Positions 1-5,640 of a stretch of 6,783 bases of DNA are shown in pieces. Made by a program: the position numbers and the translations under genes. Position 1 is the first letter of the stretch. Each line of letters opens with the position of its first letter. This stretch comes from an uncultured bacterium (GTDB lineage: Bacteria; Verrucomicrobiota; Lentisphaeria; Victivallales; UBA1829): positions 1 to 6,783 of the forward strand of contig URNE01000127.1 in assembly GCA_900549045.1 (NCBI GenBank). The letters run 5' to 3'. The notes below the pieces were generated by a model, which saw nothing but the letters and a program-made list of their open reading frames with translations, was not told where the DNA came from and searched no databases.

Positions 1-84
1 GGAGGAACAGAACAATATATCCACTGCCGCCTCGTGCTCTGCCGCAACAGAATACGCCGACTAGAAACATTCACGCAAGAATAA

Positions 85-139
85 TTTTTTGTTTTTTTTC
101 GGATAAACACTTGACATCGGCTCTTCGGGATGTTACAGT
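85..139 (+). promoter_or_regulatory. Sigma70-type promoter with T-rich upstream tract, for the GntR-type regulator
   Basis: A perfect -35 hexamer TTGACA lies at 111-116. After a 17-base spacer comes TACAGT at 134-139, which matches the TATAAT consensus at 4 of 6 positions. Transcription would begin near 146, leaving a leader of about 39 bases before the ATG at 185. A nearly pure T run (85-99, broken by one G) falls about 47-60 bases upstream of the predicted start, where an UP element would sit. The hexamers and spacing are seen directly; use as a promoter is inferred. A second TTGACA at 166-171 is too close to the gene to serve it. Confidence 0.65.
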
Positions 140-163
140 ATACATGAAACACATACATGTATG
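138..163. promoter_or_regulatory. Candidate operator: 12-bp perfect palindrome plus upstream half-site
   Basis: CATACATGTATG at 152-163 is a perfect 12-bp palindrome. The heptamer ATACATG occurs twice, at 140-146 and 153-159, 13 bases apart. GTATACATG at 138-146 also forms an imperfect inverted repeat (7 of 9) with 156-164. The block begins inside the -10 element and spans the predicted start site, where a bound repressor would block transcription. GntR-family dimers bind short palindromes and often regulate their own gene, so autoregulation by the regulator at 185-1219 is the natural reading, but it is inferred. I found no second copy of the 12-mer before the other genes in the window. Confidence 0.5.
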
Positions 164-184
164 GATTGACAAAAAGGATGAGAG

Positions 185-1219
185 ATGGCTCAGTTCGCAA
201 AATTCAAAGATGTGGCGCAAAAACTGCGGGGCAGGATCGAAAACGGAGAATTCTCTCCCGGATGCATGCTGCCTTCGGAGAATGAACTGGCGGTTCAGTT
301 CGGAATCAGCCGGGCCTCCGCAAGAAAAGCCCTCGGTGTTCTGGAAGAAGAACAGCTCATCTCGCGTCAGGCCGGCGTCGGGTCATTCGTCCGCCGGATC
401 GGCGAAGCGGAACCGGAACGCCGCCTCAGCATCGGAATCAGCAATACCGCCTGGAGCTGGTATACCGCCGATATTTTTGAAACTGCGCACAAGGTCTGTT
501 CCAACAACCGCGCACAGCTGATCTTCTCCGATCTGACGGAGCTCTCCTCCGCAAAGGCGAACTCGCTCAACGGCGCGCTGATCCTTGCCGGCTGGGACAG
601 CGTCTCGCTGGAGAAAACGGACCGCATCGCCGCGGACGGCCTGCCGGTCGCTCTGCTGAACCGCATCTCCGTTCTGCCGAATATTGCCTACTGCGCGGTC
701 GACTATGAACAGGAAGCCCGGAATGCCGTAAACTTTCTCTTCCGGTTCGGATGCAAAAGAGTCGCGGTTCTGCAAACGCCTTATATCAGCCGCTATGCGG
801 ACGCCACCCGCACAGCAGGGTATGCAAAAGCGTGTGCCGAACATGGGAAAACGGAAATCCGATGCCTCCTCGAGGACAGAATCGATGCCGTGCAGAAAGC
901 ACGGGATTTTCTCTCAAAGGAACGCCCGGACGGGGTTTTCCTCACCATGCGCTATTCTCTGGACAGTTTTCTCTTCGCCTGCCGCGATCTCGGAATCCGG
1001 CCGGGAAAAGACCTCGCGGTCCTCTGCTTCGACAAAGTCGACGGACCGATGGTGCGAGATGAAAACATCACATTCGTTGATATGCCGCTCCGTGAAATGA
1101 CGGAATGCGCAATTCAATATCTCATAGACAAAGGCAAAGACCGCTCCCTCCCCGTTCTCCGGCGTCTCTTCAAAACGGCGCTCGTCATGGGCAGCAGCGC
1201 CTTCGCCGGCAACCAGTGA
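185..1219 (+). CDS. GntR-family transcriptional regulator with LacI/PurR-like sensor domain
   Basis: Cytoplasmic DNA-binding regulator of 344 residues. Residues 5-70 form a GntR winged helix-turn-helix: the PG..LPSENELA segment at 25-36, the recognition-helix region ISRASARKAL at 41-50, and the wing RQAGVGSFVRR at 61-71. From about residue 80 (RRLSIGIS) to 338 the protein resembles the periplasmic-binding-protein type I fold of LacI/GalR regulators, with GALILAGWD at 130-138, CKRVAVLQ at 190-197, RPDGVFLTM at 247-255 and the late PGKDLAVLCFD segment at 273-283. This GntR-head/LacI-sensor arrangement is known from AraR of Bacillus, whose effector is a sugar; a sugar-type effector is therefore likely here but is not identified. 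The ATG at 185 has AAGGA at 174-178, six bases upstream. Its own promoter carries a palindrome that may be its operator. The domain assignment is firm; the ligand and targets are unknown. Confidence 0.92.
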   Translation: MAQFAKFKDVAQKLRGRIENGEFSPGCMLPSENELAVQFGISRASARKALGVLEEEQLISRQAGVGSFVRRIGEAEPERRLSIGISNTAWSWYTADIFETAHKVCSNNRAQLIFSDLTELSSAKANSLNGALILAGWDSVSLEKTDRIAADGLPVALLNRISVLPNIAYCAVDYEQEARNAVNFLFRFGCKRVAVLQTPYISRYADATRTAGYAKACAEHGKTEIRCLLEDRIDAVQKARDFLSKERPDGVFLTMRYSLDSFLFACRDLGIRPGKDLAVLCFDKVDGPMVRDENITFVDMPLREMTECAIQYLIDKGKDRSLPVLRRLFKTALVMGSSAFAGNQ

Positions 1220-1314
1220 ATGGAGGTCCCGACTAAAAAAAATTTTTCTTCAGAATTCCCGGTCGCGTCTCAAAACCTCAAAGACAAAAATTCAACCAAA
1301 GAAAGAGTCGGAAC
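1220..1314. other. Intergenic gap with an A8T5 tract
   Basis: These 95 bases separate the regulator from the prepilin-like gene. An A8T5 tract at 1235-1247 contains a 10-bp A/T palindrome and probably bends the DNA. I see no convincing -35/-10 pair and no GC-rich hairpin followed by a U-run. The stretch may therefore hold an unrecognised promoter or simply be read through from the regulator. The second copy of the upstream operator palindrome that one would look for is absent. Confidence 0.3.
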
Positions 1315-2145
1315 ATGATCAAAAACTCACAAAAACCGTGCCGCACGCTCCCATCGATCCGTGGAACAAAGAAGTTCACTCTTATAGAACTCCTCATCGT
1401 CATTGCGATCATTGCAATTCTTGCAGGCATGCTGCTCCCGGCGCTGAACTCGGCAAGAGCCCGCGGCATCGGAACGCAGTGCGTAAACAACCTGAGGCAG
1501 CTCGGACTCGGAATCGGACTCTATCACGGAGATTTCGATGATTACATGCCGCCGCAAAGAACCTATCTCACTTCAACTCATACAGCCACCTGGACACAAA
1601 TGCTCATGGGACCGAACCGCAAAGACGCAACGAATCCATACCAGAGCGGACTGTACATGAAAAAAGGCGACTACATATCGACGACCAATCTGCACTGCCC
1701 CTCGCCGATGCTCGACAAAGTCGATCTTACCGCGACTGTCACGCACAGCGATGCGGGCGGCAACCCGAAAAAATCCGCCTCGTGGTGGATCCGCAATCCG
1801 CACTACGCGCTCAATTCGAACATGTACCCCGCGACCTATGGCCAGTCGGTTCGCATTTCCGCAATAAAGTCCCCCTCCAAGAAACTCTACACCGCAGACA
1901 TCTGGGAACGCAACGCCTCCGATGTCAGCGACAAACGGTATGGATGCATCCGCTGGCAGATCGGCGTATTCAACAACACCGACTACGGCAATGTCGCAGC
2001 CCGCCACCTTTCGCTCGCCAATGTCATGCACGGCGACGGGAGCGTGCGCGGATATAAAATCCGGGATATGGAACATCCGTTTCAAAGCTGGCCGTTTATC
2101 AATACGACGGAAGTAAAAAATGAATTTCACCGCTACGATTATTAA
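1315..2145 (+). CDS. Prepilin-like protein with N-terminal cleavage/methylation motif and H-X9-DG C-terminal motif
   Basis: A 276-residue type IV pilin-like (pseudopilin) protein. A basic 20-residue leader ending in KK precedes FTLIELL (21-27), with the conserved Glu at mature position +5 (E25), followed by one hydrophobic helix (about 23-44, IVIAIIAILAGMLLPAL). Prepilin peptidase would cut between K20 and F21 and usually methylate the new N-terminus. The -1 residue is Lys, not the usual Gly. The C-terminal part carries H231, nine residues, then D241-G242: the H-X9-DG motif of prepilin-processing-associated proteins, abundant in Planctomycetes, Verrucomicrobia and Lentisphaerae. The globular part (45-276) is rich in Trp, Tyr and Asn and has Cys at 56, 128 and 211. 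The next Met in frame is 39, inside the helix, so the ATG at 1315 is the credible start although the ribosome-binding site is weak. The beta-helix gene starts 15 bases downstream. Its role is unknown; envelope display or a secretion pseudopilus is inferred. Confidence 0.88.
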   Translation: MIKNSQKPCRTLPSIRGTKKFTLIELLIVIAIIAILAGMLLPALNSARARGIGTQCVNNLRQLGLGIGLYHGDFDDYMPPQRTYLTSTHTATWTQMLMGPNRKDATNPYQSGLYMKKGDYISTTNLHCPSPMLDKVDLTATVTHSDAGGNPKKSASWWIRNPHYALNSNMYPATYGQSVRISAIKSPSKKLYTADIWERNASDVSDKRYGCIRWQIGVFNNTDYGNVAARHLSLANVMHGDGSVRGYKIRDMEHPFQSWPFINTTEVKNEFHRYDY

Positions 2146-2160
2146 GACAGGAGAGCGTTC

Positions 2161-4533
2161 ATGATACGTTTTTTTGCATTTCTGATTCTCTGCGCCGGCT
2201 TGTGCGCGGAGGAATACCGGGCAGATTTCAACAAGGATGCCGCAGGCTGGCGCATTGAATCCGGCAAAGAGCTCCGGCGTTCCCCCATTCCGGGACGGAA
2301 AGACGATGCGCTCCTTTTTTCCGGCAACGTCCGCTATGCGTCTCCGGTCCTTGCCCTGAAACCGGGTGAACGCTATGAGCTTCTTCTCAACACCTGGTCG
2401 GGAAGACCAGGGGAGCTGAGGATCCACATCCGCGAATTCGACGAATCGGGAAAACTCGTCACGCCGCAGTTTCCCCGTACGCTCGAACAGCTCTGGCTGG
2501 CAACAAAATTCCACCGGAAATTCGTACTGCCCATGACGATTCCGTTTGACACCGCGCTCAATGGCGGGAGAATACAGATCGTCATTGACAAATGGGGGCG
2601 TGAGGACTGCTGGGTCGATGACATCTCCATCCGCAAAGCCGCCCCGCGTGAATATCTCGCAACCGAGCCGACTCCGGCGACGGAACCTGCGCTCATGCTC
2701 GAAGGTCCGGACGGCGTCACCTATCCAAACTGGCGGCTTGCCGGATTGCGCACCCCGTTCCCCGAACCCGCGCAGAAGTTTTTCGTTCGCGATTTCGGCG
2801 CAATTCCGGATGACGGAACCGATGATTCCGATGCGATCGAGCGCGCCTGCAAAGCGGCGGAAAAAGCGGGCGGAACGGTCGTATTCGACAACGGCGTTTA
2901 CCGCCTGACACGGAAAATTCTGATCACGCGAAACGGCGTCGTTCTGCGCGGAGCCGGACGCGACAAGACACGGATTGTGTTTGAACTTCCGGACAGCGGC
3001 GTCGGTCTCTACCCGGTCTCCTTCGGCGCGAACATCTGTCCACGGACAAAATGCGTCGCCGTCTTCCCGGCGAAAGAGGCAAAGCGCGTGGAAATTTCCG
3101 CCGGAGGAAAAGAGATTCTCGCGCGGGAAGCGGCATCCTTCCTCCCCGCCGACCGGGCTCCGGAATTCCGGAAAATTGAATTCACCGGAGCAGAACTGAC
3201 CGAGAAGCTGCCGCGCGGAAGGCACGACATTACAGTCCGCGTCGCCTATGCCGACGGCTCCATCCGCGACACGACGGCGCCTTTTTTCATCGCGCCGGGG
3301 GAAAACTGGAACACGTTCGCTCAGAATGCGGTGTTCACCTTCCGCGGCTCACTCTATTCCAACCCGCGTTCCCGGATACCGGTTCAAAACGATCTCAAAC
3401 GCGGAGACCGCGAAATTGTTCTCGCCGATGCCTCGCAATTCAAAGCCGGCGGCTACATCTGCCTTGACGCGCCTCCCACACCACGCTGGAACCGTCAGAC
3501 CGCCAACGCTTGTCAGTGGGGTACATTCCGCCGCTTCGTCACCAGAATTGAATCCGTCCAGGGCAGCCGCATCCGTCTGGAACAGCCTCTGCGGGTTGAT
3601 TTCCCCCTCGTCGACAAAACCGGGGCAATGCGCTTTGCTCCCATCGAAAACTGCGGCGTGGAAGATTTCACTCTGGAACAGAAAGGCGTCATACAGACGG
3701 AACTGAAAACCGGAAGCATCGTATTTGCAAACGCCGTCAACTTCCGCGCCGAGCGCGTGCGGGTTGAAAACACCGGATTCGCTCCGCTCTACGGCTATTG
3801 CGCGAAATGGTGCGAAATTCGCGACTGCGAATTCAATGGCGCCTGGAACACGCGCGACACTTATGCGTATCTCGGCTTCGACACCTCCTGGGACTGCCTT
3901 GTGGAGCGCGTCAACGCCTCCCGCCTGCGCCACGGACCGCTCCTCAACTGGGCGTGCAGCGGAAACGTATTCCGCGAATGCACAATGCGTGAAATGGACG
4001 CACAATGGCATTCCGGCTGGTGCACCGACAATCTTTTTGAACAGTGCAGAATTGAGTCCACGACGACCGCGCACAAAGGCTACGGATACGGTTTCTACGC
4101 CACGCCGTGGGACGACTCGATGCACGGCCCGCAGGGACAGCGCAACGTCATTTACAACTGCACCTCCGTTTCGCTCAAAAGCGCAGTCTATCTCGGCGGC
4201 ATGAACCGGAACTGGAGAATCATGTACAACACCTTCACCGTCGATTCAGGCCCCGGAATTCTGCTCCGGCTGAACTGCGGCGACATCCGGATTCAGGGAA
4301 ATGTGTTCATTCTGAAAGATCCCGCCGCACCGATGCTCTGGAGCGAATTCCTGGACAACCGCGGCAATCTGCCGCTGAACAACCGCATCTACGGCGGCAG
4401 CAGACAGCTCGCCGCCGGCCCGGGAAAAGCGGAAAAAGGAGAAGGCAACGCCTTTTATCCGTATACGCCCGCCCCGCCACCCGCAAAGCCTCCGGTTCCC
4501 TCAATCTACCGCTGGCAGAAAACGACGAAGTGA
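2161..4533 (+). CDS. Secreted right-handed beta-helix protein (pectate lyase superfamily type), probable polysaccharide-active protein
   Basis: A 790-residue exported protein. Residues 1-16 form a signal peptide (MIRFF, hydrophobic core, LCA then EE); cleavage after A16 by signal peptidase I is more likely than lipidation, because no good lipobox surrounds the Cys residues. Residues 18-160 look like a beta-sandwich carbohydrate-binding-like region (it ends WVDDISIRKA). Residues 207-275 match the start of the Pectate_lyase_3 fold: FFVRDFGAIPDDGTDDSDAI, then GGTVVFDNGVYRL and VVLRGAGRDKTRI. Between this and the main helix lie an Ig-like segment (about 297-378) and a small barrel-like segment (about 408-480). 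Helical coils run from about 496 to 745, with repeated N-hydrophobic-x-x-Cys turns. A Pro-rich stretch (768-779) precedes the C-terminus. AGGAG at 2149-2153 is seven bases before the ATG. The family includes lyases, glycoside hydrolases and epimerases; which reaction, if any, this one performs is not evident. Co-transcription with the prepilin-like gene is likely. Confidence 0.85.
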   Translation: MIRFFAFLILCAGLCAEEYRADFNKDAAGWRIESGKELRRSPIPGRKDDALLFSGNVRYASPVLALKPGERYELLLNTWSGRPGELRIHIREFDESGKLVTPQFPRTLEQLWLATKFHRKFVLPMTIPFDTALNGGRIQIVIDKWGREDCWVDDISIRKAAPREYLATEPTPATEPALMLEGPDGVTYPNWRLAGLRTPFPEPAQKFFVRDFGAIPDDGTDDSDAIERACKAAEKAGGTVVFDNGVYRLTRKILITRNGVVLRGAGRDKTRIVFELPDSGVGLYPVSFGANICPRTKCVAVFPAKEAKRVEISAGGKEILAREAASFLPADRAPEFRKIEFTGAELTEKLPRGRHDITVRVAYADGSIRDTTAPFFIAPGENWNTFAQNAVFTFRGSLYSNPRSRIPVQNDLKRGDREIVLADASQFKAGGYICLDAPPTPRWNRQTANACQWGTFRRFVTRIESVQGSRIRLEQPLRVDFPLVDKTGAMRFAPIENCGVEDFTLEQKGVIQTELKTGSIVFANAVNFRAERVRVENTGFAPLYGYCAKWCEIRDCEFNGAWNTRDTYAYLGFDTSWDCLVERVNASRLRHGPLLNWACSGNVFRECTMREMDAQWHSGWCTDNLFEQCRIESTTTAHKGYGYGFYATPWDDSMHGPQGQRNVIYNCTSVSLKSAVYLGGMNRNWRIMYNTFTVDSGPGILLRLNCGDIRIQGNVFILKDPAAPMLWSEFLDNRGNLPLNNRIYGGSRQLAAGPGKAEKGEGNAFYPYTPAPPPAKPPVPSIYRWQKTTK

Positions 4534-4539
4534 ACCAAG

Positions 4540-4599
4540 CCGGAAAAAACAGACGCAGGGAAACGAAGTTTATTTTTCTCCGCGTCTTGATTTTTCCGG
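4540..4599. terminator. Long inverted repeat, probable bidirectional intrinsic terminator
   Basis: The stretch starts seven bases after the beta-helix stop codon. The core stem pairs GACGC (4552-4556) with GCGTC (4582-4586) and extends inward, with a bulged A and one mismatch, through GGGAAA and TTTCTCC. On the + strand the stem is followed by TTGATTTTT (4587-4595). On the - strand it is followed by the complement of the A6 run at 4544-4549, preceded by TG. Flanking CCGG at 4540-4543 and 4596-4599 can close the whole structure. The symmetry suggests termination from both sides. The pairing is read directly; termination is inferred. Confidence 0.7.
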
Positions 4600-4614
4600 A
4601 AACACCGCTATTTT
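4587..4614 (+). promoter_or_regulatory. Possible weak promoter for the oxidoreductase pair
   Basis: TTGATT (4587-4592) and TATTTT (4609-4614) each match the sigma70 hexamers at 4 of 6 positions, with a 16-base spacer. The -35 element would overlap the 3' side of the terminator. An alternative -10, CATAAT at 4623-4628, matches 5 of 6 but has no -35 partner at proper spacing. A promoter is expected here if the hairpin terminates the upstream transcript, but neither candidate is strong. Confidence 0.3.
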
Positions 4615-4647
4615 AAAGCTGACATAATCAACAAACGAGGTATTCTC

Positions 4648-5631
4648 ATGAAACTTTGCATGATCGGGAAACGCGGACACGCCTTCTATGTATTCCAGAG
4701 CATCCGCGAGATTCCGGGAATCGAACTTCCCTGCGTCTCCTCCGGCTGCGGCGACGATCCGGAACCGCTTCTCAAAATGGCGCGCGACAACGGATTTCAG
4801 CCGGAATTCCGTGCGGACTGGAAAGCCATGCTCGATGAATTTCAGCCCGATGTCCTCTGCATCGACGGACCGTTTGAACTCCATGCGGAAATGTGCGCGG
4901 AGGCCCTGAAACGCAAAATCCATGTCTTCTGCGAAAAACCGATCGCGCTCACGCTCGAACAGCTCGAAATCATCCGCGCGGCTTATGAAAAAAGCTCCGC
5001 ACGCATCATCTCGATGGTCGGGCTCCGTTACGAACCGGCGTTCTACCAGGCGCACAGAATGGTCTGCGACGGCGCAATCGGAAAAGTGAAAACGGTCCGG
5101 GCACAGAAATCCTACCGCCTCGGAATCCGTCCGGAGTTCTACAAACACCGCGCGACTTACGGAGGAACGATTCCGTGGGTCGGCAGCCATGCGCTTGACT
5201 GGATTCTCTGGTTCTCCGGTTCGGATTTTGAATCGGTCTCCGCAATCCAGACAACAGAAGACAACTTCGGGAACGGCGATCTGGAGATTGCGGCGCACTG
5301 TCAGTTCCGCATGAAATCGGGCGTGCTGGCCTCCGCCGGAATCGACTACCTCCGTCCCGCGGCCGCACCCACTCACGGCGACGACCGCATCCGCGTGGCG
5401 GGAACAGAAGGCGTGATCGAAGTCCGCGGCGGAAAGATTCATTATATCGGAAAAACGGGCGAACAGGTGATTGAACCCGGAACGCCCGACCGCCGCCTGT
5501 TCTCCGACTTCCTGCTCGAACTTGCGGGCGGACGCCCGGGACTCGTCAGCGACGACGAAACATTCAAACTCACTCATGCGTGTCTGCTCGCCCAGAAAGC
5601 GGCGGATACCGGAACAACCATCTATTTTTAA
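4648..5631 (+). CDS. Gfo/Idh/MocA-family NAD(P)-dependent oxidoreductase (first of two)
   Basis: A 327-residue cytoplasmic protein, a typical length for sugar, sugar-acid or cyclitol dehydrogenases of this family. The N-terminal Rossmann fold begins at once (MKLCMIGKRGHAF, with a GxxGH variant of the dinucleotide loop at 7-11). PDVLCIDGP at 67-75 leads to the family signature CEKP (95-98), whose K97 is the usual catalytic or cofactor-positioning Lys. The C-terminal half (about 125-327) is the alpha/beta substrate domain. GGTIPWVGSHALDW at 172-185 corresponds to the usual GG-x-L-x-D-x-G-x-H motif: H181 is kept, but the Asp position is W177. VAGTEGVIEVRGGKI at 250-264 is the typical late strand segment. 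GAGG at 4637-4640 is seven bases before the ATG. The gene ends nine bases before the next oxidoreductase, so the two form an operon. There is no signal peptide. The substrate is not determinable. Confidence 0.9.
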   Translation: MKLCMIGKRGHAFYVFQSIREIPGIELPCVSSGCGDDPEPLLKMARDNGFQPEFRADWKAMLDEFQPDVLCIDGPFELHAEMCAEALKRKIHVFCEKPIALTLEQLEIIRAAYEKSSARIISMVGLRYEPAFYQAHRMVCDGAIGKVKTVRAQKSYRLGIRPEFYKHRATYGGTIPWVGSHALDWILWFSGSDFESVSAIQTTEDNFGNGDLEIAAHCQFRMKSGVLASAGIDYLRPAAAPTHGDDRIRVAGTEGVIEVRGGKIHYIGKTGEQVIEPGTPDRRLFSDFLLELAGGRPGLVSDDETFKLTHACLLAQKAADTGTTIYF

Positions 5632-5640
5632 GGACCCCAC

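Noticed and set aside
1..84. Frame 1 is open from the window edge to TAA at 82-84 (27 codons), possibly the 3' end of an upstream gene; on the minus strand an ATG-started frame also runs off the left edge.
   Set aside because: Both are too short to judge, have no recognisable motif, and the minus-strand start has no ribosome-binding site. Bases 1-84 stay unassigned.
70..100. T-run at 85-99 as an intrinsic terminator of an upstream gene.
   Set aside because: The only preceding hairpin is a 4-bp A/T-rich stem (ATTC/GAAT), too weak. The tract fits better as an AT-rich element upstream of the promoter.
166..171. Second TTGACA just upstream of the regulator start.
   Set aside because: It overlaps the ribosome-binding region, and a matching -10 would fall inside the coding sequence.
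2185..2211. Lipoprotein signal in the beta-helix protein because of Cys 11 and Cys 15.
   Set aside because: Neither Cys is preceded by a proper lipobox (LIL-C and AGL-C); a signal peptidase I site after A16 is the simpler reading.
1573..3225. 550-codon open frame on the minus strand opposite the prepilin-like and beta-helix genes.
   Set aside because: It spans two well-supported + strand genes and their junction, its protein has no family motif and is rich in Arg/Phe/Val repeats typical of the antisense of GC-rich codons.
3349..4125. 258-codon minus-strand open frame inside the beta-helix gene.
   Set aside because: A shadow of the codon bias; no start signal or recognisable product.
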